Source of the DNA: Ancylostoma caninum
Lineage: Eukaryota > Nematoda > Chromadorea > Rhabditida > Ancylostomatidae
Reading direction: 5' to 3'
Assembly: GCA_037903475.1 (NCBI GenBank)
Contig: JBAJFG010000359.1
Coordinates: 826,001-890,000 of the forward strand
DNA: 64,000 nt
The position numbers and the translations under genes were made by a program. Of the stretch, positions 28,278 to 39,383 are shown in pieces; within the stretch, counting starts at the first letter, position 1; every line of letters starts with the position of its first letter. The notes under the pieces were generated by a model. That model worked only from the letters and a program-made list of their open reading frames with translations, had not been told where the DNA came from and made no database searches.

Positions 28278-31200
28278 ATGGACGATGAGAATGAGAAGAT
28301 CTCTCCCAAGCTTCACACGCAATCTCCGCAATCTCAGTCGAAGAGGCCGCTCTATGATCTCCTGTATACATCCGAGGTTTGGTGTTTGAATGTCTGTGAT
28401 TGAGGAAATGTTGTCTGGATGTGGTTTTATTACTATCCTGCCTTAAGTTAATGTAATAGGACACTCCTTCATCCAAATTATTCTCATCTTTTCAGGTGTC
28501 AAGCTGTTTGTCCTACCTAATATTTGTTTTACTTGGTGCTATAACGTGTCATGTTCTGCTTGGACCACTGCCTCATCATCTGCATACATCGCCCGAGAAG
28601 CCTGATTCCATCCTTGGCCGTGAGAACTACGTCTTGTCAGTCTATTCATTAGGTATTATCATAGCCGTTGGCGTTGTGACAGGATATCTGGCACAACTAG
28701 GTCGTCTTCCTAGCCTTTTAGGTATGCTGCTTTATTTCCACGTAACGTTCGCCCATATTCAATGTTTTCTTTTTTAGGGATGCTGCTCACCGGTATAGTC
28801 CTTAGAAATGTCACAGGGTCAATTGTAAACGTATCCGTTATTAAAGAATGGAGTGTAGTCTTGCGACGAACTGCATTTGTAGTTATTCTTCTCCGCGGCG
28901 GGCTATCCTTAGATGCAAACGCTGTTCGAAGGCTTAAGGTATTAGTCTGTCATACGTATTGTAATTCTTTATGGCTGGACGAAGTGGTAACACGCATAAT
29001 TCACTCGGTGTCCAGTCAGTGGACAGTTTCAGCGGTCTCATCCCTTCAAAAAGCGCCAAAATCCATATTATTTGGTGGTGTTGAGTAGAACTGAGCAAAA
29101 ATATCTTACAACACTTGTTAGTAGTCAACTGTTAGCAACAAATCATATTAATATGAACCAACAGCCCTACGCCGTTACAGCTTCTTGTTTCTGAAGGCAT
29201 GATGGATTTGAGTAGAGCAAATCATCAATGTAACTCGGATAATGTTGTCCGAAGATAACCACAAATACGGCGTAGCGTCGCTTTCTAATGTTGCACTTGT
29301 CAAGATCTCCCATCTTCATAATCTTTATTTCTGAAATATCATTTTCGTCTCGGTGACGTCCCACATTATAGTTAGCAGTGGTTACAAATTGGATACAGGT
29401 GAAAATGGAGTGGGGAGGGGGGCACACCTGTGAAGCCTAACCCTAAGCCTTAGGCTTAGGCTTAAACCCATGCTTAAGCATAGGAATACGCTTAGGCTTA
29501 GGCTAATGCTTTTGCTTAGGCTTAAGAGGTGAAACCTATGACCTTTCATAGGGTGTTATGACACCTGTGCGCTGTGCGTGTTTTTAGTTTGTCAACCCCA
29601 AATGGAAGTTACTGAATTGTGCAGCTCTTTTTTTCCCAAAAAGTAACAGAGAGATAATCCACATTTTTCCTATTAATGCTTTATCCAGGGAGCTTGTCTT
29701 CGCTTATCTATAATTCCATGCACGGTTGAAACGTTCGTTGTTGCTATTGCAGCAAAAATTATCTTTGGCATGGACATAATCTTTGGAATAGCTCTAGGGT
29801 GAGTGTGCTTGTCACCTTTTTTGTTTACCGCAGGACAGTCGCCAACAAGACATTCATTCTGTTCATACAATTTTAGTGCTGTTTTGGCTGCTGTTTCGCC
29901 TGCTGTTGTGATCCCAGCTCTGCTCGATGCCACAAAAAACGGTAATTTCTCATTTCCTCTGAATGCTTACATTCCGTTCCTCGGGTAATACTGGTTGTCT
30001 TCAAGGTTACGGTGTTCGAGCAGGAGTACCTTCACTAGTGATTGCTGCAGCGAGCCTAGACGATGTTTATGCGATAACCATTTTCAGTCTGGCGATATCC
30101 CTTGTTTTTCCATCAGGTATGCTGGATTACCTATAGATTACTAGTTCGTATACCACACAAACGTGATTGCACCTAAACCTGTTTGCAATGCTGTAACACT
30201 TTTTTTTCTAACCGACATCAAGTGTTTAGGCGATCGATAAGCTCACTTTTCATCCCATTCTCTGTTCCAGGCAACTCTGTGCTCTTGACGATTTTGGGAG
30301 CTCCTGCTGAAGTCTTCGCGGGAGCCTTCTTTGGTGCCGTCATGGGTGCGATATTTGAGCTAACTGTCCCATTTTAATTGTCCTGAACAATTTTGAATTC
30401 AATTTTAGGGTTTGTACTTCACGTGGTACCCCGTAAAACTGCGCAGAATGTCCACCTCGTGCGTCTTGCTCTTCTGTTCGCATTTTCGACAGCTTTTCTT
30501 TTTGGAACCATCAAGCTTCGAGTCGACGGAGCCGGCGCTATCGGTGTGCTGGTAGCTGCTTTCGTGTCCGGTCACGAATGGAAGAAAGAGGTTTGCGTTT
30601 TTCATTTCTTATGGGAAAAAACCCTGAAACTCTTGTGCCTAGGACTATCTAATCTCCAGGGCTTCTAATATTTCTGAATAGATAGGTGGTATCGGAGTAG
30701 TCATGATTTCAAAGGTGTGGTTTTTCTATCTTTCTTTGATCTATTGCGGTTGCTGTGCTGTTCATTACAAGCTTAAAATCTGTGCTTTTTCTCTTTCGAT
30801 TTTTCTACCCAATTCGACCCATTTCCCGCCTGAACTTCTTCAGGGTGAACTTCCGGAGGAAGAATACCTGGCCATCATGTGGCATCATGCCTTCCAGCCA
30901 CTTCTTTTCGGCCTCATTGGCTTGGAGCTTAGCTTTGACACGGTAAACTTACGGTTACTGTGTAACGATTATGCTCTATCTTGTCAGTGTTTCAGATCAG
31001 TATTCGAACCGTGGTTCTCGGAATCGTCGTTTTAGCTGTTGGTCTTGCATTCCGTCTTATTGCTTCATTTCTTGCCGTATTTGCTTCTGGGTTGACCATT
31101 CGGGAGCGATTTTTCGTGGCAATAGCGTGGATGCCGAAAGCAACCGTGCAGGTGGGCTAATTCGTAACTTGGGCCCATGTTGCTATGATCGATCCCATAA

Positions 31201-31565
31201 ATCGCCTTTGTTTTATGCACAGCCTACTTAACCGATTATCTGCTTTTTTAAAACTTTTTCAACTGAACGAATCTTTGCAGTTTTGTGGACGTGACTTGAT
31301 CTTTTCCTAGTTACTATTTTGTATATTACTCATATAGGCTGCACTAGCTCCAGTTGTTTTGGAAACTGCTCAGGCCAGGGCGTCATCACCTCATTACTAC
31401 ATTGAAAACGGAACTTTTATTCTTACTATGGCCATTCTGAGTATACTAATTACTGCACCTCTCGGAGCCTTGGCCATTCGACTCGCTACGCCCGCTCTTT
31501 TGAAGAAGGATGGAGCTTGCGCACAAGGTGTTGCGGCAAACGACGTTGAGTTTGAGATGAGTTAA
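28278..31565 (+). CDS. Na+/H+ antiporter, SLC9B/NHA (CPA2) type, 12 exons
   Basis: This encodes a multi-pass cation/proton antiporter expected to exchange Na+ (or Li+) for H+ across a membrane. Exons: 28278-28376, 28496-28721, 28778-28938, 29689-29798, 29877-29941, 30006-30116, 30271-30345, 30409-30590, 30682-30714, 30844-30942, 30996-31151, 31338-31565. They total 1545 nt, keep phase throughout and give 514 aa, close to vertebrate SLC9B2 (about 540 aa). Visible family marks are LPSLLGMLLTGIVLRN after the second membrane span, VILLRGGLSLD, the paired acidic ion-binding residues D239-D240 in AASLDDVYAI, and AWMPKATVQAAL near residues 431-442. The N-terminal 33 residues are hydrophilic and cytosolic in character. 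The start was chosen because a CTCTTTCAG acceptor ends 26 nt upstream, as in trans-splicing. Intron 3 carries a degenerate TTAGGC tract. The family call is firm; the transported ion and membrane location are inferred. Confidence 0.93.
29430..29530. repeat. Degenerate TTAGGC-like tract in antiporter intron 3
   Basis: Several imperfect copies of TTAGGC and its complement GCCTAA (for example AAGCCTTAGGCTTAGGCTTA) sit inside intron 3. TTAGGC is the nematode telomere unit. The segment just before it (GGTGAAAATGGAGT, then CCTGTGAAGCCTAA) matches the same position inside the two 144-bp-TIR elements at 46.6 and 58.4 kb, so this looks like a repeat fragment rather than a telomere scar. Confidence 0.7.
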
Positions 31566-31620
31566 ATTTTTGTAGGTTATATATACTAGCGATACTACAC
31601 GTAGAATCTTTGTTTCTGTC

Positions 31621-31626
31621 ATTAAA
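31621..31626 (+). terminator. Candidate poly(A) signal (ATTAAA) of antiporter gene
   Basis: ATTAAA lies 56 nt past the stop codon, a common nematode variant of AATAAA at a plausible distance. No other strong signal is closer. Confidence 0.45.
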
Positions 31627-32716
31627 GAGCTTTATCGTTGTCTCACTTCGTCTACTTCACAGGGTTTCGATTTTACTAGCTTTATCATCGTTGTTGCTCA
31701 ATTCTTTTTCTTCTTGTTGTTGTTTCAGTCATGAGTTCTCACGTGTTACTAGTCTACTTACATGTTCTTGCTCTTAATTCGTTCTAGTCAATTTTATGAA
31801 AATCTCAATTCTAGTCATTCCTTCGTTTAGGACTACTTATAGTAATCCCCTGATTTTCTTTGATATTATCAGCTCTCTCGAAAACTTTGAGTATAAGGAG
31901 ATTTTTAATCAGATTTAATCTCTCCGTTAAACTGATGTTCCTGGGCTAGTACGAATGACCGACATTTTCCTGTTGATCGTTTGGTTTTTTTTTTTTGGTT
32001 GTGGCTGCAAGTTAACTGTAGTGCGCATTCTTCAACGAATATGTAGTGCTGGTCAGCCACTCTTACAGAATGCAGCCCATCTGTTCTGCCGCGTCGCACC
32101 ACCTGTGCGGTGCGGCAGAACCGCTGGGCGTTGGCATTGTCACTATCGTTGTTTAGCTTCAGTTTTGTTCGTTTGTTCGCATTGTAATATGTTCACACAC
32201 GGTTCAGAATGAAAGCAAAAGCACAAGCCAGACATCAGTAGCGGCAACACGAGGGCCCATCTGCTCTGCCGCACCACGTACGTGGTGTGAAGCGACAGAG
32301 CATATGGCCGGTATACTGTGATGCAAGAATCATTGACCGGTATCTCATTCGTTACTAGAAATTTGACATTTTAGTCATGTACAGTAAATTCCATATGTGT
32401 GTTTGGATTTTCCTGAAAAATCAAGCTCCAATAGGTCAGATTTTTAGCACTATTTAAAATCAAAAACTATGCGCTGTTGAAGTTGTCATCCGTTCCTGTC
32501 ATATATTTGACTTCCTGTTCTCTCCCTATCATCTTTATCAGAACCGTGATTTTTCTTTTTTTTTGTTCTACTTACTTCTGTCAGTGAATTGTTGCGCAGT
32601 AAAGTGTTTTTCAAAATACGTGTTTTATTGCGTGGATGGATTGGACCAATGCCTTCTCGTTTCGTGAGGGATCCTTTGTTTTTGTTGATTGAATGTTTTC
32701 TGTTATAGTTTCAACG
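31627..32716. other. Intergenic; two related GC-rich hairpins
   Basis: No coding exon is evident between the antiporter and the isomerase. Two related imperfect palindromes start with CCCATCTG(T/C)TCTGCCGC. At about 32078-32130 GTTCTGCCGC pairs with GCGGCAGAAC; at about 32257-32305 CTCTG and CAGAG bracket the perfect palindrome ACCACGTACGTGGT. Roughly 180 bp separate them. They may be a duplicated structural element or repeat ends. Confidence 0.55.
32701..32708 (+). promoter_or_regulatory. Candidate spliced-leader acceptor, isomerase gene
   Basis: TGTTATAG ends 8 nt before the chosen start codon at 32717. A second in-frame ATG at 32693 lies upstream of this acceptor and would be removed if it is used for trans-splicing. 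Confidence 0.4.
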
Positions 32717-35700
32717 ATGCATAAACTAATTTGCGCTGTGCAAAAGTATAGTTGGGGTAAGCCTGGTAGTTGTAGTACTGTTGCTGCTCTGGTGAAAGAA
32801 GGACATCATGCTGCTTACGTGGATGAAGAGAAGCCGTACGCCGAGGTAATTTTTTGGAAGTTTCATTTATCGGTCACGTAGTGGATATAATTCACGTGGG
32901 GCATAGCACTCTGCATCGTCATTGCTCTAGTAACGTGGATTTCCACATCGTTCTCGATTAGACTGTGCCACGTTCGCTTCAGCGAAAGACCGCCTTGATC
33001 GGTTGGTGTCCAGATCGAATAGATACAGGGTGTTAATGCGTGAAGTGTCGAGGCTGCCTTATATTTTCTTATAGATTCTCCTTATCAGCTTTAAATCCAT
33101 TAGATGTGATTCAGTTCTGGATGGGAGTTCATCCCAATGGTCCCGCAAAACTGGTTGAAACATCTGAAGACTTGTCAAATCGCATAAAACATCATCCTGA
33201 GCTAGTGGCGGATCATGAGAATGGTTAGTTTGCGAGGTAGTTGTATGGTACCACCTCATCTTTTCTTGCCGTGAATTACAAATTTCTGTTATTCTTTAGG
33301 TACGCTTCAGTTTCTGTTTAAAGTCTTATCCGTTCAACAGGCGCTGTCTGTGCAGAGTCATCCAACCAAGGTATTCATCTTTTCATTGAAAACGTGAAAG
33401 CTGTGGTGAAAAGATTTCGCTGCATTTTGTGAAATACGCGTTTTGCTAGAACAACAGTAAGAAAAATTGCCATAACATGTTGGGGAGTGATTTCCTTCAT
33501 ACAGTGAAGTTAATGGAAAAGTTAATTGATTGGAAGTTCCGCTAGCAAATTCTCTTTGAGATAAATAAAATTGATGGCATAACTTACAATACAATAGGTT
33601 TTTCACCTTTCTGATAACTTTCCGTTTTCTTGTTCGTGTGTTTTCAACCCTAACGATTTGTGTTGAAGGAAGAAGCGGCTGTTCTGCATGCTAAAGATCC
33701 TGTCCACTATCCGGATCCAAACCATAAACCAGAAATGGCAATTGCGCTTACGGACTTTGAGCTACTTTGTGGATTCCGTCCTGCAAAGGAGATCTACGAA
33801 AACCTGAAAGGTAAACTGTGATCTCCTTCTTTGTTCCTCGCTCTCTGGTTCCATCCGGTTCAAGCTTATCTGCATACATGTGGAAATGACTGTAGTGTGA
33901 CTTCTCCCTTCTTTTAGGAGCTCCTGAAGTTTTGAGCTTAGCAGGTGGTGGTGATGACTTGAAAAGCTTGTTGGATGAGGAACCGGCTGCTAAAGCGACA
34001 TTGAAGAAAATATTCACGAAAATATGGAGCTCGGCTCCAGAAGAGATTGCCCAAGCTGTGCTGAAATTCGTGGAGCGCATCAAACAAGGTTAATTTTAAT
34101 TCCTCTGGCCTCGTTTCATTTGTAATCTCTTGGGATGATTCAAGATATTTCTGGCTGCGAAGAATACTTTTCCATTCATTTCGGTTGAATATTTTTTTAG
34201 AGCCATCGAGTAAACTGAACGATCTCATCATACGGCTTGATCGAGAGTACCCTGGAGGTTTTTTTTTCGTTTCTTGGGGTTTTCGATTTCCAAAAAAAAA
34301 TTTATGTTAGAGAATGTGTTAATATCCAGGTGATGTTGGCGTATTTGCTCCGCTTCTGCTGAACTATTTCACTCTGAAGCCAGGGCAGGCAACATTCCTA
34401 GGACCTAATCAACCACATGCTTACTTATCCGGAGGTAGATTCATCGTGTAGCTTACTACCCTTCTTAGTCAGGTTAATCACATTGTCATGATTACAACGA
34501 TTTTAGACTGTATCGAATGCATGGCATGCTCAGACAATACAATTCGAGCTGGCTTGACTCCAAAGTTCAAGGATATTCAGACATTGTGCTCAAATTTGAC
34601 CTATGCTATGAGCGGACCGCCCTTATTTGCACACACCGACGTCGCTCCTGGTACACAACTTTATGCACCGCCTGTACCAGAGTTTGCAGTACAGGCAGTA
34701 AACGTAAGTTAATATGTATAGATATTGCTTAAGGAAGTACATAAATCTCACGCTGGCCTCTACTTTCGCCTTTCTGCCGTATTACTAGTTTGCCTGCGTT
34801 TTTTTTCGCGTTGCTGGTGTATTTTTTTTTGGCAAAGTGCTTTTATTCTGGCTGTTACTGCCACATATTTTTGCAGACTCTATTATCAGTTTTTGAGATA
34901 GTGAGAATATGGCGAATAATCGAGAGCACCTTCAGACTTCCTAGTATAAGCATTTTACTTCATATTTGTTACCCCTCCACCATTAACGTGCTTTTCTTAA
35001 GGTATTAGGTTGTTGCGGAATGATGTCGGATTTTGACAGTTGGTTTGAATTGTCATAACTCGGCAAAACTGGAGCTTTTTCCTTGTTTAAGGTGCCATTT
35101 GAATCAACACATTTTCGCCATCTTTCACCCAAATTTTGGTTCCACTGGATTTGGAGTCAAGCTTTTTGGAGTCAGCAAAATCTGCGAAAGCGTTTTAAGC
35201 TGAGGTATTTTCACGGCCTACTCTTCCTTTCCGGCCTGCATCCAACCACCTGAATTTGTGATCTTCTATAAGGGAACATTCCGCTGTATATGATATGTAA
35301 AGGCGAATTTCGATTTCCGCTTGCATCTTTCTCCAGATCATCTGGAGTGCGAAGTGTTCAGGGATTCCATAGCAGGCGTGGAGCGTTTTGACGACCGTCT
35401 TATGAAGATTGTTGTCGTCACTTTGGAAAGGCGCATCCATTTTTTCTCGGCATACGCCCCACAGACCGGATGTTCAGACCGAGCCAAAGACGACTTCTGG
35501 GCGCTGAGTGATGAGAAGACCGCTGCAGTACCACCAGAAGATACGGTTATTATTGCAGGGGACTTGAATGGGCACGTGGGATCGACGAAGGACGGCTACA
35601 GATGCCACGGCGGCTTCGGATACGGGGTGCGTAACGAGGATGGCGAGCGCATTCTCGATTACGCCGAGTCTCATAACCTTGTTATAACGAACACGAGATT

Positions 35701-38699
35701 TCGGAAGCGACCATCCCACCTCGTCTCTTTCTACAGCGGCAGCAACACGACACAGATCGACTACGTGCTTGTGAGGTATCAAGACCAGAAGCTCGTCACG
35801 GATGCAAAAGTCGTACCGTATGAGACGGTCGCGTCGCAACACCGGCCGCTAATTTGCACAATGAAGATCACGCCGCCAAACAAGAAGCGCGTCGAACGAT
35901 GTGGGCCGGCTCGAATCAAGTGGTGGAGATTAAGAGAGAAAGAAATAGCAGTCATCTCTCACATTCAGTTGCCACCCATCACGAACGTCGACGAAACATG
36001 GCAAAAAGTAACTGATGCTGTCCTCGCAACTGCTCGCTCCGAACTCGGCACGACCAGACCTGATCGAAGGAAGATTGACAGGAAGACCTGGCTTTGGACA
36101 GAGGAAGTGAGGGCGAAAGTTCGCGAAAAGAAGCGGCTCTACCACTCCTTCCTTGACAATAAAACGACAGACAACTGGAGGAGTTACCGCGAAGCGAAAA
36201 GGGCTGCTAAGAAGGCTGTAGCCGCAGCGAAGGCGGCTCATTACGATGAAGTCTGTAAGAAGTTAGACTCGAGGGACGGTGAGCGCTTCATCTACCGACT
36301 CGCGAAATCGCGTCAGCGCCAAGCAGACGACGTCGAGAAGTTTCACGGCGTCAACGACGAGCAAGGCCACCTCCTGATGGATCACAAGAAGGTGATGCAA
36401 CGATGGAAGGATTATTTTGAGAAGGTCTCGACGGAAGAATTTGCCCATCCATCCGTCCCAGAAGTTCCGCCCACCTCCGGACCAGTGCAGCCAATCACCA
36501 TCGAAGAGACCATGTATGCACTGAAGCGAATGAAGCCAGGCAAAGCGACTGGTCCAGATGATATGGCAGCAGAATTGTGGAAGTCGCAGTGTTGGAACTC
36601 CGCTGATTGGTTAACGAAATTTTTTAATCTAGTCATAGCGGAGAAGAAGGTGCCCGTGGACTGGCAGCGAAGCACTACCATCCCAATCTGGAAGGGCAAG
36701 GGTAGCCCCGCTGACTGCGCGAACTATCGACCAATCCGTCTTTTGTCGCATACCATGAAGATCTTCGAGCGTATCATTGATCGCCGGTTTCGTGAAATTG
36801 TTCAACTATCCCCGAACCAGTGCGGTTTTGTACCCGGATGCGGCACTACCGATGCCATCCACGCCGCCCGTCTCCTGATCGAGAAGCATCGTGAAAAGAA
36901 AAGACCATTGCACCTAGCTTTCCTAGATCTGGAGAAGGCCTTTGACCGCGTCCCCCACGAAGTCATTTGGTATGCTCTGCGGCTTCACGGCATTCCCGAA
37001 GAGCTGATCGAATGGGTGCGGATTCTTTACGCCGATCACAGGAGTAAAGTGCAGGCGGCCGCGGGTACATCGACGGAGTTCCCCATAACCGTGGGCGTAC
37101 ACCAAGGCTCAGCCCTTTCCCCGCTTCTTTTCATCGTAGTCATGGATGCCATCACAAAGGAGCTTCACAGACCAGCGCCGTGGACGCTGCTGTACGCGGA
37201 TGACGTAATGCTTGCATCCGAAGACAAGGGTGAACTTGAACGACAGACGCAAGCGTGGAGTGACCAGCTGGCACGGTTCGGCCTCCGCCTCAACGTTAAG
37301 AAGACCGAGTATTTGACCACCGACGAGCACGAGTCTGGCACTATCAAAGTTAATGGCACGGATCTTCCGCGAGCCGCTACGTTCAAATACCTCGGCTCAG
37401 TGGTTTCATCAGACGGCAGCCTCGTCCATGAGATCACCGCACGCGTCGCCGCTGCGTGGTTGAAGTGGCGCTCGCTGACCGGTGTGCTGTGCGACAAGGA
37501 CATACCAGACCGGCTCAAGTCGAAGATCTACCGTACCGTGGTACGTCCTGTCGCGCTGTATGGTGCCGAGTGCTGGCCCGCCACTAAGGAAATGGAACGC
37601 CGAATCAGTGTCACTGAGATGAGGATGCTGCGGTGGATGGGTGGCTTTAGGCAGCTAGATCGCATATGCAACCAGGACATACGACAGCGATTTGGGGTAG
37701 CTGCGATAGCCGACAAGCTCCGTGAGGCGCGTCTGCGATGGTTTGGTCACGTTCTTCGCGCTGATGGCGACAAAGTCTGTAGGATTGGCTTCGACGTAGA
37801 GGTACCAGGAAAGCGGCCTAAAGGACGACCAAAGCAACGATGGCTTGACACCGTACACGGTGACCTCAAGACGGCTGGGATCCATCCCGACCAAGCGCAC
37901 GACAGAGCACTCTGGCGTCAAAAGATCAGCAATGCGGACCCCGTTGCGAAACGGGAAAAACGCTAAGAAGAAGAAGAAGAAGAGAAGAAGAAGAAGATCT
38001 GGAGTGCGAAGTGTGGTCTTATGCTGTCGTAAATCACCAGAGGATAGCTCGAGGAGAATTCAGTTGCCCAATTTTTTCACCGTGCACATCCTTTTCACGG
38101 CGCCAAAACTAGAAAAATAATAAACCGTAAAGCTACCTTCGAGATACTGAGCACATCCTCTGTTGATAGCTTCCATCAACGCTTCCAGAACGACGTTGAG
38201 CATAGGTAGGTAATATTCCCCATTCTTGCTGTTGCGTTATTACCGAGTTCGAGTCCATGATACAGTTTGGGACGAATTTTCGCTAGCGACTACCTTCGAG
38301 TCACCCACGAGAAAGCCAGTAAAAGTGATAGATCCGTATCGAAATGAGAGGGCAGAAAGAGGATGAAATTTGCTTTGAAATAAATACTAAATCTGCGGTT
38401 TAAACATCACTTTTCATACCAAAGTATTATTCCAGAGTTCGAGGTTCGAAAATCTGACATCGATTTTGTAACAACCTAATAATGTGCATTTCCAGGCAAA
38501 AGCAACACACTTCTCAACGGAGGGAGCCAGTTCCATAGTAGTAGTAATTGGAGGAAAAGCCCACTTCAAAGCAGGATCCTTGAATCTGGAAGTGCACCGT
38601 GGTGATGTCATCTTCATCTCCGCTGCTGCAACTAATGTTCAGATTGTGGACGCATCCACTGATTTCGTATGCTACAGAGCGTTTACTCCTCGACGATAG
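32717..38699 (+). CDS. Mannose-6-phosphate isomerase (type I phosphomannose isomerase), 9 exons
   Basis: This zinc enzyme interconverts fructose-6-phosphate and mannose-6-phosphate in the cytosol, feeding GDP-mannose synthesis for glycosylation. Exons: 32717-32845, 33115-33223, 33300-33370, 33669-33810, 33918-34088, 34201-34257, 34330-34434, 34507-34703, 38496-38699. They total 1185 nt in consistent phase, giving 394 aa (family about 390-425). The N terminus [13 protein letters not shown] is typical. Zinc ligands are visible as Q98 and H100 in SVQSHPTK, E125 in HKPEMAIAL, and H256 in [10 protein letters not shown]. The active-site arginine is R275 in [10 protein letters not shown]. The C-terminal cupin half ends at RAFTPRR. 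Exon 4 follows an unusual acceptor (TTGAAG). Intron 8 is 3.8 kb because a mariner relic and a nested LINE lie in it; coding sequence is undamaged. No frameshift or missing key residue is seen. Confidence 0.96.
35358..37966 (+). CDS. LINE endonuclease-reverse transcriptase, 5'-truncated
   Basis: The open frame continues without a stop for about 870 codons from the LINE boundary; the twelve codons before it (an ATG at 35321) are host DNA, so that ATG is not the native start. Numbered from 35321, a partial endonuclease/exonuclease/phosphatase domain keeps the catalytic GDLN at 80-83 and the SQHRP variant of SDHRP at 172-176, but lacks the N-terminal catalytic part (the usual Q-E-T-R region). Reverse transcriptase follows: LDLEKAFD at 535-542, [10 protein letters not shown] near 594-603, and the catalytic YADD at 625-628. 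A C-terminal region with [10 protein letters not shown] and [10 protein letters not shown] motifs is typical of these elements. It could make RT in trans but probably cannot nick target DNA by itself. Codon use is GC-richer than the neighbouring genes. Confidence 0.95.
37960..37996 (+). repeat. AAG-type microsatellite tail of the LINE
   Basis: Tandem AAG units with an AGAG interruption run from just before the stop codon of the reverse transcriptase to the 3' target duplication. This is the element's own 3' tail and not an independent microsatellite. Confidence 0.85.
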
Positions 38700-39383
38700 C
38701 CAGCTAATGAACTAGCAGTTCCGATTTGATCCTGGTATAATGAGATGATTTAACCCGAACTTATTCCCATACTTTTCAGAGCTTTGCTGATGTAGTATCC
38801 TCTTAAAATAGGCGATTTTGGGGTTTTAGCACTATTATTGTTATTATGTATGCAATTAATTAGGTCACAATCTGCTCTCAACTGGTGCCCAAATCGTCTA
38901 CATGGCTTCTGTTTTCTTTTTTTTTTTGTAAAAGGTTCCGTCAGTCACTCTAGTCATAATGCAAACTTTATTACTTGCCATTTATGGAATGAGTATAATG
39001 TTAATAAATATTATAAAATATGGCGACGTCGCATCACAAAGAGAATACCGACCATTTGGCTTTGTGCTAGACATTCTCTATAGAGAAATTACATAAGCAG
39101 ATTTGCCTATCATAATCGAAGTAGACGATGGAAGTGAGGTGCCGTTCCAGTGTCAGAACATCGAGGGTTGCGAAGAGGAGGAGTTCACATTTTGTGTATA
39201 GCGCATTTTTACATCCAAAACCAACTGAATGTTACTACAGTTGAGCAAGTATTCCAAAACAAAAGGTACAAACACATTTGGCGGGTCATGTACACAAGAG
39301 TACCTCTGCAGAAGAAAATCAGTTATTGATTTCTCAGCTGCGGTTGTTAATTTTCACTTATTCTTTGCCGGTAAATCCACATA
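38700..39383. other. Intergenic space between two convergent genes
   Basis: This separates the 3' ends of the isomerase (+) and the MAM-domain gene (-). It contains AT-rich 3' flanking sequence with one AATAAA at 39003. I see no further exon, repeat or RNA gene. Confidence 0.5.
39003..39008 (+). terminator. Candidate poly(A) signal (AATAAA) of isomerase gene
   Basis: AATAAA lies about 300 nt after the isomerase stop at 38699. It is the first canonical hexamer I see on this strand in the region. It is low confidence because the sequence is AT-rich and such hexamers occur by chance. Confidence 0.3.

Larger units (their letters stand above)
35358..37996 (+). mobile_element. RTE-like non-LTR retrotransposon (LINE), 5'-truncated, with target duplication
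   Basis: The insert is bounded by direct repeats ATCTGGAGTGCGAAGTGT at 35340-35357 and 37997-38014, identical over 18 bp. It ends in a tandem AAG/AAGAG repeat after the stop codon instead of poly(A), as RTE-clade LINEs do. It begins inside the endonuclease domain, so the 5' end is truncated, the usual outcome of target-primed reverse transcription. It sits inside the transposase of the mariner relic, in the same direction as the host isomerase gene. The perfect duplication and open frame suggest a recent insertion. Confidence 0.95.
35005..38479 (-). mobile_element. Mariner-family transposon relic, interrupted by a LINE
   Basis: The ends are imperfect inverted repeats: both begin TTAGGTTGTT, then GCGGAATGATGTCGGATTTT on the left and ACAAAATCGATGTCAGATTTT on the right. 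A TA dinucleotide flanks each end (35003-35004 and 38480-38481), the mariner target site. On the minus strand the left segment still reads as the end of a mariner transposase: [10 protein letters not shown], a classic C-terminal mariner motif, and further in a D-S-I-RPH-F box like the family's DNARPH. Removing the LINE and one copy of its target duplication leaves about 818 bp, short of the usual 1.3 kb, so internal deletions are likely. The transposase is broken. The right end lies only 14 nt (beyond the TA) from exon 9 of the isomerase. Confidence 0.85.

Noticed and set aside
28192..28476. Minus-strand gene of 94 codons
   Set aside because: It is antisense to antiporter exon 1 and intron 1, with no conserved motif or splice context.
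29430..29530. Telomere or chromosome end
   Set aside because: Units are imperfect and in both orientations, lie inside an intron of an intact gene, and match transposon interior sequence.
35321..35357. ATG at 35321 as the true start of the reverse-transcriptase protein
   Set aside because: The first twelve codons lie in the mariner relic and target duplication; the LINE starts at 35358, so the native N terminus is missing.
36923..37921. Long minus-strand frames opposite the reverse transcriptase
   Set aside because: They are shadows caused by the GC-rich codon use of the LINE, with no domain of their own.
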